The notes beneath the pieces are model-generated. The model saw only the letters and a program-made list of their open reading frames with translations, searched no databases and was not told the DNA's origin. From NCBI RefSeq assembly GCF_021290965.1, contig NZ_JAJOYT010000002.1:62001-126000 (forward strand): DNA of 64,000 nt. Direction: 5' to 3'. Of this stretch, positions 8,989 to 18,256 are shown piece after piece. How positions within the stretch are numbered: position 1 is the first letter of the stretch; the number at the start of each line of letters is the position of its first letter. The DNA comes from Rheinheimera faecalis (GTDB taxonomy: Bacteria > Pseudomonadota > Gammaproteobacteria > Enterobacterales > Alteromonadaceae). The translations under genes were made by a program, and so were the position numbers.

Positions 8989-10019
8989 TGCAGACCATCA
9001 AAGGACAATTTCAGCATGCCGCCAGCACAGAATACTGTGCGGCAGTGCTGCATTTAACCGAACAGGGGCAGGTGCTGTTGTATGCTGAGCATGATAATGC
9101 GCTGCTACTGGAAGCTACACAGGATCGTTATAAAGTGGCTGAGGTGTTGCCTGGCTTACCAGCTGAATTGTTGTTTGAGACCGGCGCTGTATTTTCGCCA
9201 GCGGATCACAAATGGCGCTGGCCTAAAAGTGGACGCCAGAATTTGACACTGAAACTGGAAACCAACAAATCTCTGATTGTGCTGTCTGTTATTGCGGTGC
9301 CCATATTGATCTGGTGGCTCACCGCTGTAGGTTTGCCAAAAGCAGCGACTGCTTTAGTACCCTGGATCCCGGTATCTGTTGAGGAAAGTATTGGTCAACA
9401 AAGTATGCAGGTGTTTGACCGTACTTTGTTGTCCGATTCAGAACTGAGTCCTGAGTTACAACAGTCGATTCGCAGCCAATGGCAAACTGCCGTTGATCAG
9501 TTGCAGTTAAACAGTGGTTATCAGTACCAATTGCATTTTCGTGCCAGTAAAAGACTGGGTGCCAATGCTTTTGCTTTACCCGGTGGTTATCTGACTATTA
9601 CGGATGAGTTGGTCAAGCGATTAGAGCAACAACCCGATGCTATTCTGGCCGTGTTACTGCACGAAGTAGGGCATGTTGAACACAGACACGGTATGAAGCT
9701 GGCGGCACAAGCAACGGCCAGTACCATAGTGATGTCGGTATTGTTCAGTGATCTGGAAGGCATTACTGAAGCTGTATTGGGTACGGGTACCTCACTGGTT
9801 CAATCTGCGTTTTCCAGGGATATGGAGCGTCAGGCTGATTACTTCTCGACTCAATCATTGTTAAAGCTGAACAAGTCTCCACAGGCTTTTGCCGAAGCCA
9901 TGCAGGCTTTGACCAAAGGTCAGCCAAAAGAAGAGATGTTGCCGTGGCTGGAGTATTTAAACTCACATCCGAATACCAAAGAGCGGATAGAAAAGGCTAC
10001 GCAACAAGCGCAGCCTTAA
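8988..10019 (+). CDS. M48 family membrane-associated metallopeptidase
   Basis: A zinc metallopeptidase with the HEVGH motif at 225-229 (within LLHEVGHVEHRHG). Glu280 in the downstream SRDMERQAD segment is the likely third zinc ligand, the standard M48 (Oma1/HtpX/BepA) arrangement. An N-terminal domain of about 90 residues precedes a single membrane segment (about 95-113), which places the peptidase domain in the periplasm. The 343-residue protein is translationally coupled to the DUF898 membrane protein, a pairing seen in other gammaproteobacteria. The substrate is unknown; membrane or envelope protein quality control is inference. Confidence 0.85.
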   Translation: MQTIKGQFQHAASTEYCAAVLHLTEQGQVLLYAEHDNALLLEATQDRYKVAEVLPGLPAELLFETGAVFSPADHKWRWPKSGRQNLTLKLETNKSLIVLSVIAVPILIWWLTAVGLPKAATALVPWIPVSVEESIGQQSMQVFDRTLLSDSELSPELQQSIRSQWQTAVDQLQLNSGYQYQLHFRASKRLGANAFALPGGYLTITDELVKRLEQQPDAILAVLLHEVGHVEHRHGMKLAAQATASTIVMSVLFSDLEGITEAVLGTGTSLVQSAFSRDMERQADYFSTQSLLKLNKSPQAFAEAMQALTKGQPKEEMLPWLEYLNSHPNTKERIEKATQQAQP

Positions 10020-10049
10020 GGTTATTAGCTCAACTCTAACTAAAGCGAT

Positions 10050-11057
10050 TTAAAAACCACTTAATACCAGTTTGCCGATCGCTTGTTGGCTTTCAATCAA
10101 CTGATGGGCCTTACGCAGGTTTTCGGCGTTAATTGTGCCGAAGTCTGAGTTCAGAGTGGTTTTTAACTGGCCAGCGTCGACCATATCCGCAACCTGTTGT
10201 AATAACTGCTGTTGAACAATCATATCTTCGGTTTGATACAAAGAACGGGTAAACATCAGCTCCCAGTGCAACGACAAACTTTTGCGTTTCATCGGGCGTA
10301 TATCAATAAGCTCTGGATCGTCTATCAGCGCCAGTTTGCCCTGAGGTTTAATCAGCTCCAGTATGTCGTTAAAGTGGTGGTCGGTATGAGTCAGACTGAT
10401 CACATAATCCACTTCAGGCAAACCCAGTGTTTTCAGTTGTGCTGCCATAGGTTTTTTATGATCCAATACCAAATCCGCACCTAAGGTTTTTACCCATTCA
10501 CTAGTCTCTGGTCTTGATGCTGTACCAATCACCTTTAACTGAGTTTTTTGCCGTGCCAGTTGCAATAACACTGAGCCTACGCCACCAGCAGCGCCAATCA
10601 CCAGCAGAGATTTACCTTTGCTGTTGTGTTCATTCAGCTCAAACCGGTCAAATAACAGCTCCCATGCAGTGATTGCGGTTAAAGGTAAAGCTGCGGCTTC
10701 GGTAAAACTTAAGCTTTTTGGCTTAAAGCTGGCAATACGCTGATCCACCAGTTGAAACTCGCTGTTTGAGCCAGGTTTATCTATAGCTCCGGCATACCAG
10801 ACTTCATCGCCTGCTTTAAAACCAGTGACTGCGCTGCCCACTGCTACGACAACACCAGCAGCGTCCCAGCCTAATACTCTTTGCTGGCCCTGAGTGTCGG
10901 CATTACGGCGGATTTTGGTATCGACTGGATTGACGGACACCGCTTTAACAGCAACCAGCAGATCGTTTTCGCCTGGCGTTGGAGTCGGCAACTCTGTGTC
11001 GTACAAAGACTGTAAATCTGTGGCTGGTAAATTCTGGCTATAAACTATGGCTTTCAT
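10050..11057 (-). CDS. Zinc-type alcohol dehydrogenase-like / quinone oxidoreductase (MDR superfamily)
   Basis: A 335-residue medium-chain dehydrogenase/reductase with the NAD(P)-binding motif GAAGGVG at 155-161. The catalytic domain carries VSVNPVDTKIRR (40-51) instead of the cysteine/histidine zinc site. This is typical of the NADPH:quinone reductase-like branch, which reduces quinones or enones. The start has a GGAG ribosome binding site. It is divergent from a LysR gene with about 95 bases between the starts, the usual layout for a regulator that controls a detoxifying reductase. The substrate is not predictable from sequence. Confidence 0.85.
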   Translation of the reverse strand: MKAIVYSQNLPATDLQSLYDTELPTPTPGENDLLVAVKAVSVNPVDTKIRRNADTQGQQRVLGWDAAGVVVAVGSAVTGFKAGDEVWYAGAIDKPGSNSEFQLVDQRIASFKPKSLSFTEAAALPLTAITAWELLFDRFELNEHNSKGKSLLVIGAAGGVGSVLLQLARQKTQLKVIGTASRPETSEWVKTLGADLVLDHKKPMAAQLKTLGLPEVDYVISLTHTDHHFNDILELIKPQGKLALIDDPELIDIRPMKRKSLSLHWELMFTRSLYQTEDMIVQQQLLQQVADMVDAGQLKTTLNSDFGTINAENLRKAHQLIESQQAIGKLVLSGF

Positions 11058-11153
11058 CTGGATGCTCCATTGGGTTGATGTTGTTAGTTTAAGGGGGCTG
11101 ACTATTTAGAAAAATATGCTAGATTTGGATTCAGTTTCAAAAATTATTTGATA

Positions 11154-12059
11154 ATGATGCTTAGAACCGACGATTTACAACTTTTTGTATTAACAGCTGA
11201 TTTAGGTTCTATTTCTGCAGCTGCGCGTGAGCTGGATCTATCACCTGCGCTGGCCAGTGTGGCGTTAAAACGACTGGAACAGCAGCTGAATACTCAACTG
11301 ATTTTGCGTTCTACCCGCAGTTTAAGGCTAACCACAGTAGGTATGGCCTATCTGGATTATGCCCGCCAGGCGATCCAGCTGTTAGGGCAAGGCCAGCAGT
11401 TATTGCAGCTAGGCAAAGAGCAGTTATCCGGCGAACTGACCTTATCTATGCCGTCAGATTTTGGTCGTAATAGCATGGCCGTATGGCTGGCGGAGTTTCA
11501 ACAGCACCACCCTAAATTGCAGCTGAAGATCCGGGTTAGTGACAGGCTGGCAGATTTAGGTCGTCAGCCTGTGGATTTGGCTCTGCGTTATGGCGAACCT
11601 AAAGACTCGCAGCTGATTGCTATGCCTTTGGTACCGGATAATCATCGTGTACTGTGCGCTTCCCCTGATTATATTCGCCGTTGTGGCGCACCAGAGCGAC
11701 CACAAGACATCAGCTCGCATCAGGTATTACAGCTGGTGTTGGGTGAGGCCGTCCACAGCAAATGGCAGTTCTGGCTGGATGGGCAATTACAACAGGTGCA
11801 GGTGCGTGGTGCTTTAGTGGCAGACGACGGTGATGTGGTGCGGCGCTGGGCTGTGGCAGGTTTAGGTATTGCCTATAAGTCACGTTTGGATATTCTGTCT
11901 GACTTACGCTCTGGCGCTTTGCTGAAGTTATTACCCGACTATAAAACTGAGCAAGCACCTTTGTATTTGCTGGCTGTGCAAAGGTTGTCTTCCTCTCCTG
12001 TGCTTAAAGCTTTATCAGAGTTTTTGCTGCAAAAGTTGCGGCTCCATTGGCATGGGTAG
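11154..12059 (+). CDS. LysR family transcriptional regulator
   Basis: A 301-residue LysR-type regulator with an N-terminal winged HTH (about residues 5-62, including LSPALASVALKRLEQQL) and a C-terminal effector domain. The family looks like the group of LysR proteins with the RSTRSLRLT motif that often sit next to the oxidoreductases they regulate. Two consecutive ATGs (11154, 11157) compete as starts, and a TTG lies at 11148. No clear Shine-Dalgarno is seen. The likely target is the divergent MDR gene; this is inference from position. Confidence 0.85.
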   Translation: MMLRTDDLQLFVLTADLGSISAAARELDLSPALASVALKRLEQQLNTQLILRSTRSLRLTTVGMAYLDYARQAIQLLGQGQQLLQLGKEQLSGELTLSMPSDFGRNSMAVWLAEFQQHHPKLQLKIRVSDRLADLGRQPVDLALRYGEPKDSQLIAMPLVPDNHRVLCASPDYIRRCGAPERPQDISSHQVLQLVLGEAVHSKWQFWLDGQLQQVQVRGALVADDGDVVRRWAVAGLGIAYKSRLDILSDLRSGALLKLLPDYKTEQAPLYLLAVQRLSSSPVLKALSEFLLQKLRLHWHG

Positions 12060-12062
12060 AAA

Positions 12063-12110
12063 GTGGCAAGGTTAAAAGGCGCAAGGTTAAAAACTGGCAA
12101 GCTTCAAAAA
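12063..12110 (+). repeat. Short degenerate tandem repeat (three units)
   Basis: Three imperfect units of about 15 bases lie between the LysR gene and the GNAT gene: GGCAAGGTTAAAA (12065-12077), GCAAGGTTAAAAA (12081-12093) and GGCAAGCTTCAAAAA (12096-12110). The function is unknown. Confidence 0.5.
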
Positions 12111-12126
12111 TAAAGGATGAGAACAG

Positions 12127-12714
12127 ATGACATGGTTAAACAATGAGGTTTTAGAAGGCGAATTTGTCCGGCTGGAACCTATGGCGTTGTCGCATATAGC
12201 AGATTTGCAGCAAGCCGTTGCTGACGGCGAAAGCTGGAAACTTTGGTATGCCATGGTGCCTACAGTGGAAGAAATGCCAGCTTATGTGCAAGATGCTTTA
12301 GCAAGCAAGGCTCAAGGAGATTCACCTTATGTGGTGCGCTGTAAAACCACAGGCCAGATTGTTGGCACCAGTCGTTATTATATGGTCGATGCTGCGAGCA
12401 GAAGAGCTTTAATTGGTTACACCTGGTATGCCGAATCTGTGCGGCGCACTGCCATTAATACAGAAGCTAAATTTGTGTTATTAAGTAATTTATTTGAAAA
12501 TCACCAAGCCATAGCGGCAGAGTTTCGCACCCACTTTTTTAACCACACCTCACGCAAAGCCATAGAACGTTTAGGCGCCAAAATGGACGGTATTTTGCGT
12601 CAGCATATGATTTTAAAAGACGGCTCAGTACGAGACACAGTGGTCTATTCCATCATAGCCTGCGAGTGGCCGACAGTAAGACGGCATTTATTGTCGAAAT
12701 TAGGCCGGAACTAA
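12127..12714 (+). CDS. GNAT family N-acetyltransferase (RimJ/RimL-like)
   Basis: A 195-residue protein of the acetyltransferase_3 type within the GNAT superfamily, which transfers acetyl from acetyl-CoA to amines or protein N-termini. The segments LEGEFVRLEPM near the start, TGQIVGTSRYY around residues 75-85 and HFFNHTSRKAIERLGAKMDG in the acetyl-CoA binding half are characteristic. AAAGGA precedes the ATG. The gene converges on a DedA gene, with a REP-like hairpin between them. The acceptor substrate cannot be told from sequence. Confidence 0.8.
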   Translation: MTWLNNEVLEGEFVRLEPMALSHIADLQQAVADGESWKLWYAMVPTVEEMPAYVQDALASKAQGDSPYVVRCKTTGQIVGTSRYYMVDAASRRALIGYTWYAESVRRTAINTEAKFVLLSNLFENHQAIAAEFRTHFFNHTSRKAIERLGAKMDGILRQHMILKDGSVRDTVVYSIIACEWPTVRRHLLSKLGRN

Positions 12715-12726
12715 GACGTCAAAAGT

Positions 12727-12760
12727 AGGATGCAATCGCCACGCAGTGGCATTGCATCAT
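12727..12760. repeat. REP-like hairpin, copy 1
   Basis: GATGCAAT-C-GCCAC-GCA-GTGGC-ATTGCATC (12729-12758) forms a stem with one unpaired C and a 3-base loop. The same layout recurs at 30641-30668 with compensatory base changes. It lies between convergent genes and could end transcription from both sides. Confidence 0.7.
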
Positions 12761-12770
12761 TAACATCAGG

Positions 12771-13511
12771 TCAGAACATTAGCCCTGATAACTCTTTTAA
12801 ATACAACGGAGTAGCCGGATGTTGGCTTAATTCAAAAAACAAAAACGCCGTCAGGAAGATACTGACTAAAGAGCCCCAGAACCAATGGTGTTTAGGTTTG
12901 TCCTGTTCTTTGTGCTGCAAGTACTTTTTCAGCAAGTAGCTGCTAAGCACAGCCAATAGCACTGAGCCGGCCAGCAAGCTGTAAAACAAAGTCAGGTTGG
13001 TGCCTTTCAGCTGCCAGGCTACACCAGCCAGAATACCAGGCAGGAAATAAGCGATGGGCCAGAGCACACAAGCCAGAGTGGCTGCAGGGAAATAACGTGA
13101 TGGCGGTAACTGCAACATACCAGCTAACAAAGGCAATAAAGGCCTGCTCGGACCAATAAAACGTCCTGCCACTATAGCCAGCCAAACATTGTTTTCTAAA
13201 GCACCGCTTATTTTATCCAGCTCTTTTTGCTGACGGGATAACCAGTTCCAACTTTCCAACTGAGGTCTGAATTTGCGTCCAGCCAGATAAGACAATGAAT
13301 CGCCAACTAAACCTGCAGCTGTCGCCACCATGCAGGCTGTCCAAAAGCCCATTTGTTCAGCACCAATCAGCACACCAAAACTAAACATTAAGGCTGTACC
13401 TGGCACTAACAGGCCCAACACGGCGACGGACTCAGCAAAAGTGAGTAAAAATAAAATCAGCAGGGCATAAGCCTGATACTCAGTCAGCAACTGCTGTAAC
13501 CATTGTTCCAT
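12771..13511 (-). CDS. DedA family membrane protein
   Basis: A 246-residue DedA/VTT-domain membrane protein. Members of this family act in polyprenyl-phosphate or phospholipid translocation and in membrane potential and pH homeostasis. Family marks are FAES and LLVPG in the N-terminal part, GDSLSYLAGR in the first half and the GRFIGPSRPLLPLLAGM segment with its conserved arginines. Several hydrophobic helices follow. The gene ends against the GNAT gene. It may be coexpressed with nothing else, as the upstream neighbour is divergent. Confidence 0.88.
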   Translation of the reverse strand: MEQWLQQLLTEYQAYALLILFLLTFAESVAVLGLLVPGTALMFSFGVLIGAEQMGFWTACMVATAAGLVGDSLSYLAGRKFRPQLESWNWLSRQQKELDKISGALENNVWLAIVAGRFIGPSRPLLPLLAGMLQLPPSRYFPAATLACVLWPIAYFLPGILAGVAWQLKGTNLTLFYSLLAGSVLLAVLSSYLLKKYLQHKEQDKPKHHWFWGSLVSIFLTAFLFFELSQHPATPLYLKELSGLMF

Positions 13512-13710
13512 CTATCACTCACATCGATTGAGAAAAGCCCTTATCAAGGCAGTATCGGGGCTGAGGCAGGCTTATTCAAGCTACTTTGCGGCCGGAACCA
13601 CAAAGAGATCCGATAAATCTGTTGGTTTATGGAGATGTTATATTGTATCATTTTAATCCTGACTTTATCGATTCAGCCCAATCTTTTGTAGTGACCGGAC
13701 TAAAAACATC

Positions 13711-15810
13711 ATGCCAACCACAAATTTTAAACTCTCTTTTCTTATGCTCTCTTTAGGCTTTATTGCCTCTGTTCCTGTAGCTACAGCTGAATCGACCGAG
13801 GATATTGAGCGTATCGAAGTGCTGTACCGTCAAGCCTATCGAGGTGATATTCCAGCTCAGTCTTTACCTCAGTCCATTACCGTCATCGACAAAAGCTTAT
13901 TGCAAGACAATGCTTTAACGCGTTTTCAGGATGCTCTGGATTTTTCAGCCAGTATTTCACGGCAGAATAACGGCGGTGGTTTGTGGGATAGCTTTTCGCT
14001 ACGTGGCTTTCCGGGCAATGAAAATATGCCATCCGGTTATTTAATTAATGGCTTTAACGGCGGCCGTGGTTTTAGTGGTCACCGTGATTTATCTAATGTG
14101 GAGTATGTTGAGATTTTAAAAGGTCCAGGTTCAGCGCTTTATGGCCGTTCAGAGCCTGGTGGCACTATCAATGTAGTGACCCGTAAACCGCAAAAGGAGC
14201 AGGAAGGTTATCTGCAACTTTCTACTGGCCGTTTTGATCAGCACAGAGTAGAAGCAGATTACACCAATGGCGTCAGCGATAATGTTGCGGTGCGCATCAA
14301 TGGTGCAGTGCAGGACTATGGCAGTTTCCGTGATTATGTCAGTAGCAAAAAACAGGTGTTTACGCCTTCAGTACGTATTGATCTGGATGATCAATCCGCC
14401 TTGTTATATGAGTTCGAATACCTGAAGCAAGAGCAATTATTTGACCGCGGTATAGTAGTGTTAAACGGCGATTCTCATACTGTGCCACGCTCACGTTATT
14501 TAGGTGAACCAGGTGATGGGCCTACCGAAATTGAAGCCACTGGCCATCAGTTATCTTATGAAACCAGCCTGACTGACGACTGGTCATTTTTAGCAGGGTT
14601 AGGTTATCGCGACTCGTCGTTAAACGGCTTTTCTTCGGATGCTGAGTTGGCAGCTGCCCGGCAGTCCTTATTTGATGATGGTAAAACCCTAACCCGCCAG
14701 CGCCGTTACCGTGATTATCAGGCTGAAGACACTTCTGTACGTTTTGAATTGAGTGGCCACCTGAATACTGCTGGTATTGTGCATCATCTGTTGATGGGTG
14801 CTGATGCCTACGATTATGATTTATATACTTTATTGTCACGTTTTCGTGGCCCAAAAGGCACTTACGCTTTAGATATCTTTAACCCTGTTTACGGTAGCAC
14901 TGCGACAGCTCCTGCGCCTTTGTATGAAAATCTGGAGTCACAAAAAGCCTGGGGCATGTATCTGCAGGATCAAATGGATTTAACACAACACTGGAAGTTA
15001 CTGCTTGGTCTGCGTTTTGACGATTATCAGCAGGATATTCAGGAGCTTTTAAAAGCCACCCGCTCGGACAAAAGCGGTACTCAAGTCAGCCCCCGTATTG
15101 GTTTGGTTTATGAAGTAAACCCGGAATTAAGCTTCTACAGCAGCTATTCTGAGGGATTCCTGCCACTAAGCGGCACCGACTATGCGGGCAATCCTTTTGA
15201 GCCAGAGTTAAGTGACTCCTATGAAATTGGTGCCAAATTTGTCGCTGCTGGTATCACCGGCACGCTAGCCTTATTTGATGCAAAAAAATCCAACATCCTG
15301 ACCTCAGATCCGGTAAATGTCGGTTTCTCCGCCACTTTAGGTGAAGCCACCAGCCGTGGTATTGAGCTGGATTTACAAGGCCAGCTCACAGAAGACTTAT
15401 CGGCTCAACTGTCTTATGCCTTTTTGGATACACAAACCGCCAACGACATGATTAATATCGACTGGGCTGTGAATGTGCCAGCCGGCAGTCGTTTGGTGAA
15501 TATTCCTAAACATAATACCAGCCTGATGCTGACTCAGTTGTTACAACTGGGTTCTGTTGAAAGCCGCTTAGGGCTTAGGGTCAATCATGTAGCCAAACGT
15601 TTGGGGGATTCAGTCGACAGTAGTTATATGCTGCCGTCCCATACATTATTTGGCCTGTCATGGGCTGCTGATTTAGATCAGAACTGGAAAGCGCAGCTGA
15701 ATATCGACAACCTGTTTGATAAGTTCTATATCCATAACTCGTATTCGGCGCTGTGGACAGTGCCGGGTGAGCCACGTAGCTACAAAGTGAGCCTGACCTA
15801 TGCATTCTAA
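13711..15810 (+). CDS. TonB-dependent siderophore receptor
   Basis: A 699-residue outer-membrane receptor. A signal peptide (about 1-26, ending ATA) precedes a TonB box-like stretch (IERIEVLYRQ). The plug domain carries ILKGPGSALYGRSEPGGTINVVTRKP, typical of the FhuA/FpvA/FcuA siderophore family. A 22-strand barrel follows, ending in the aromatic YAF. The ligand is probably a ferric siderophore. A weak dyad at 13637-13654 (GTTATATTGTATCATTTT) might be a Fur-type site, but the match is poor. The gene stands alone, and a long palindromic repeat begins directly after its stop codon. Confidence 0.9.
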   Translation: MPTTNFKLSFLMLSLGFIASVPVATAESTEDIERIEVLYRQAYRGDIPAQSLPQSITVIDKSLLQDNALTRFQDALDFSASISRQNNGGGLWDSFSLRGFPGNENMPSGYLINGFNGGRGFSGHRDLSNVEYVEILKGPGSALYGRSEPGGTINVVTRKPQKEQEGYLQLSTGRFDQHRVEADYTNGVSDNVAVRINGAVQDYGSFRDYVSSKKQVFTPSVRIDLDDQSALLYEFEYLKQEQLFDRGIVVLNGDSHTVPRSRYLGEPGDGPTEIEATGHQLSYETSLTDDWSFLAGLGYRDSSLNGFSSDAELAAARQSLFDDGKTLTRQRRYRDYQAEDTSVRFELSGHLNTAGIVHHLLMGADAYDYDLYTLLSRFRGPKGTYALDIFNPVYGSTATAPAPLYENLESQKAWGMYLQDQMDLTQHWKLLLGLRFDDYQQDIQELLKATRSDKSGTQVSPRIGLVYEVNPELSFYSSYSEGFLPLSGTDYAGNPFEPELSDSYEIGAKFVAAGITGTLALFDAKKSNILTSDPVNVGFSATLGEATSRGIELDLQGQLTEDLSAQLSYAFLDTQTANDMINIDWAVNVPAGSRLVNIPKHNTSLMLTQLLQLGSVESRLGLRVNHVAKRLGDSVDSSYMLPSHTLFGLSWAADLDQNWKAQLNIDNLFDKFYIHNSYSALWTVPGEPRSYKVSLTYAF

Positions 15811-15934
15811 CCCCGTCGTACTTGAGGCCGTAGCTTCGTTGACTGCGAGCTCTCGCCCCAGTCACATAGGACTTCTATGCTCCTGGGGTCTCACACTCTT
15901 GTCGCCTCGCCACAACGTCAATTACTTAGGGGTT
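15811..15934. repeat. Long-palindrome intergenic repeat, copy B
   Basis: The second copy of the dispersed element starts one base after the receptor stop codon with CCCC and ends with GGGG. The central hairpin CCCCAGTCACATAG faces CTATGCTCCTGGGG. Its right end lies directly against the start of the next gene and supplies that gene's purine-rich ribosome binding region. Confidence 0.8.
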
Positions 15935-15939
15935 GGGAA

Positions 15940-17076
15940 ATGATTGTCCGTAGTCGTATCCAAAGCATCGATATGATGCGGGGTCTGGTGATGCTGATCA
16001 TGTTGCTGGACCATGTGCGGGAGCGGTTTTTTTATCATCTGCAGGTGTCGGATCCTATGGATCTCGATATCACATCCACCAGCTTATTTTTTAGCCGTTT
16101 TGCTGCGCATTTATGTGCGCCGGTTTTTGTATTTTTAACTGGTTTGTCGGCCTGGCTATATGCCAATCCGGCCAATGCTCCGGCACGCTCAGCCCGCAGT
16201 TTCCTGATCAAAAGAGGCTTGTTCTTAATAGCGCTGGAATGGATAGTGTTGCCCCTTGCCTGGATGGGAACCTATGACACTATTTGGTTGCAGGTGATTT
16301 GGGCTATTGGCCTGAGTATGGTGGTGTTGGCGCTGGTCAGTCAGTGGCCAAAAGCTGTATTGGCTGTGCTGGGTTTTGGCATAGTCTTTGGCCACAACCT
16401 GCTGACTCCTATTCATTTCCAGCCGGATGAATGGGGTTATACGCTCTGGACTATTTTGCATGACCGCAATTATCTGGTGAGTGAAGGCGCTATTAAAATT
16501 AAGGCCAGTTATCCGGTCTTACCCTGGATAGGCGTGATTATTCTGGGTTATCTGGCGGGGCCTTTGTACAGTAAAAGGATGTCCGCAGAGCATCGCAGCA
16601 CTTTATTGTTGCAGGTGGGCGCAAGCTGTTTAGTGCTGTTTGTGTTGTTGCGTGGGTTCAATATCTACGGTGAAACTTTGGACTGGCAGCTCTATCCGGA
16701 TTTGCTCACAACCCTGATGTCGATATTGAATCTGACCAAGTATCCGCCTTCGCTAAATTTCCTGTTGGTGACTTTAGGTCTGATGTTTTTGCTGTTGTTT
16801 GCGATGGAGAAACAGCAAGGCAAGTGGACTCAAATCCTGGTGAACTTTGGTTCAGCGCCAATGTTTTTCTACATACTGCATTTGTATGTCTTGCTGGCGC
16901 TGCATTGGATTTTAGTCACTTTGTTTGGGCCTAATCAGGGACACAGGTTTGGGATGGAGCATATGGGCTGGATCTGGCTGACTAGCCTGTTGTTAGCTGT
17001 AGCTTTGTATTATCCGACCAGGCAGTTCTCATTGTATAAAAAACGCAGCCAGCAGGCCTGGATACGTTATTTGTAA
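15940..17076 (+). CDS. DUF1624 / heparan-alpha-glucosaminide N-acetyltransferase-like membrane protein
   Basis: A 378-residue polytopic membrane protein of the DUF1624 (HGSNAT-like acyltransferase) group. The start at 15940 is chosen because residues RIQSIDMMRGLVMLIMLLDH form the conserved family start. An in-frame extension to 15877 would be encoded by the palindromic repeat. Around nine or ten hydrophobic segments are visible. The family is thought to move acyl groups across the membrane onto sugars, but the bacterial substrate is unknown. A ribosome binding sequence (GGGGTTGGGA) comes from the repeat end. Confidence 0.82.
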   Translation: MIVRSRIQSIDMMRGLVMLIMLLDHVRERFFYHLQVSDPMDLDITSTSLFFSRFAAHLCAPVFVFLTGLSAWLYANPANAPARSARSFLIKRGLFLIALEWIVLPLAWMGTYDTIWLQVIWAIGLSMVVLALVSQWPKAVLAVLGFGIVFGHNLLTPIHFQPDEWGYTLWTILHDRNYLVSEGAIKIKASYPVLPWIGVIILGYLAGPLYSKRMSAEHRSTLLLQVGASCLVLFVLLRGFNIYGETLDWQLYPDLLTTLMSILNLTKYPPSLNFLLVTLGLMFLLLFAMEKQQGKWTQILVNFGSAPMFFYILHLYVLLALHWILVTLFGPNQGHRFGMEHMGWIWLTSLLLAVALYYPTRQFSLYKKRSQQAWIRYL

Positions 17077-17092
17077 GTAGATTATTTATAAA

Positions 17093-18256
17093 TCAGGACA
17101 ACGCAGCTACTGCGCTCTGACTATAGTCGGGCGCAGCGGCTGGCCACTGCTGCATTTCATATAAACGTGACTCGCAGCGGGCAAAAGCGAATTCCAGCTG
17201 TTTCGCCTGATACAGCTGTGAAATAGCCACAGCAGAGGTCAGCAGCAATAAGCAGCCTCTGTCATAACACTCGTCCACCAGGGCAATAAAACGCCTGGCT
17301 TCATTATCCAGCTTGCTGATATAAATATCCTGATGTTCGCGCTGATAACTATCTTCCACACCATGCAAAATGGCCGTGTCCGACACAGCGCTAAATTGCG
17401 GTACATCCAGCACTGCTATTGCTTGGTAGCGGCTTGCCAACTGCATATAATCCAGTTGACTGCGTGGGCCGGAGCAGAGCGCCATAAAATCAAAACCTAT
17501 GATTTTTTCATTACTCCACAAAGCCGGAAAAGAGCGGCCCAACAATTCAAAATCGGGCAGGGGCTGCACTTCACCAAAGAGTTGCTCTGCCTGCTGTTTT
17601 AGCTCTGCCGCAGTACCAGCTTGTTGGTAATAACGCATAGGGTTTTGTTTTAAGCGCCTGTAATCTATGCCGTTATCCAGAGTCACAACCATACAATGCT
17701 GGCGCAGCAGCTCAATAGTGGGTAAAAAGCGCTGACGTTGCAGGCCGTTTTTATACAGCTCTTCAGGCACTGCATTGGAGGTGGTGACCAGCACCACGCT
17801 ACACTGAAACAAGTAACGCCATAAGGTGCCAAGCAACATAGCATCGCCTATGTCATTGACAAAAAACTCGTCAAAACACAGTACTTTGTATTGTTGTGCC
17901 CAGTCTTGGGCGATTTGCAATAAAGGGTCGGCTTCGCCCTGATGCTGCTTGAGTTCCTGATGCACCCGCGCCATAAAATGATGAAAATGCAGCCGGATTT
18001 TGCCATCCAAAGGCAGTTGCTGGTAAAACAAATCCATCAGCATGGTTTTGCCCCGACCAACAGGGCCGTGCAGATATAAACCCAAAGCCGGGGTGCCGGA
18101 ATACAACTGATCAGCGAGCTGCTGCAGTGCCGATACCGCCTGATATTGTGGCTCGTCATACAACAACAGGCCCTGTTGGACCTGTTGCTGATAAAGCGAG
18201 GTTAAAGAGTCAGAACTCAATCTGTTGGACCTGCCGGTACATAACGTTGTAACCAA
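17093..18256 (-). CDS. zapE: Cell division protein ZapE (AFG1-like ATPase)
   Basis: ZapE is an AAA-type ATPase recruited to the Z-ring late in division, homologous to yeast Afg1. The Walker A motif is GPVGRGKT (64-71) and Walker B is LCFDE (126-130). The arginine-rich segment RQRFLPTIELLRQHC follows. From the ATG at 18256 the protein has 387 residues and overlaps the upstream peptidase gene by 40 bases. A TTG at 18220 would give 375 residues and a tight TTGA stop/start overlap. Conservation begins only at about residue 17, so the TTG is a serious alternative. Confidence 0.9.
   Translation of the reverse strand: MVTTLCTGRSNRLSSDSLTSLYQQQVQQGLLLYDEPQYQAVSALQQLADQLYSGTPALGLYLHGPVGRGKTMLMDLFYQQLPLDGKIRLHFHHFMARVHQELKQHQGEADPLLQIAQDWAQQYKVLCFDEFFVNDIGDAMLLGTLWRYLFQCSVVLVTTSNAVPEELYKNGLQRQRFLPTIELLRQHCMVVTLDNGIDYRRLKQNPMRYYQQAGTAAELKQQAEQLFGEVQPLPDFELLGRSFPALWSNEKIIGFDFMALCSGPRSQLDYMQLASRYQAIAVLDVPQFSAVSDTAILHGVEDSYQREHQDIYISKLDNEARRFIALVDECYDRGCLLLLTSAVAISQLYQAKQLEFAFARCESRLYEMQQWPAAAPDYSQSAVAALS

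Noticed and set aside
13637-13654. Possible Fur box before the siderophore receptor
   Set aside because: GTTATATTGTATCATTTT matches the Fur consensus only weakly; not listed as a feature, though iron control of the gene is likely on general grounds.
15877-15939. N-terminal extension of the DUF1624 gene
   Set aside because: The extra 21 codons are encoded by the palindromic element and are absent from the conserved family start.
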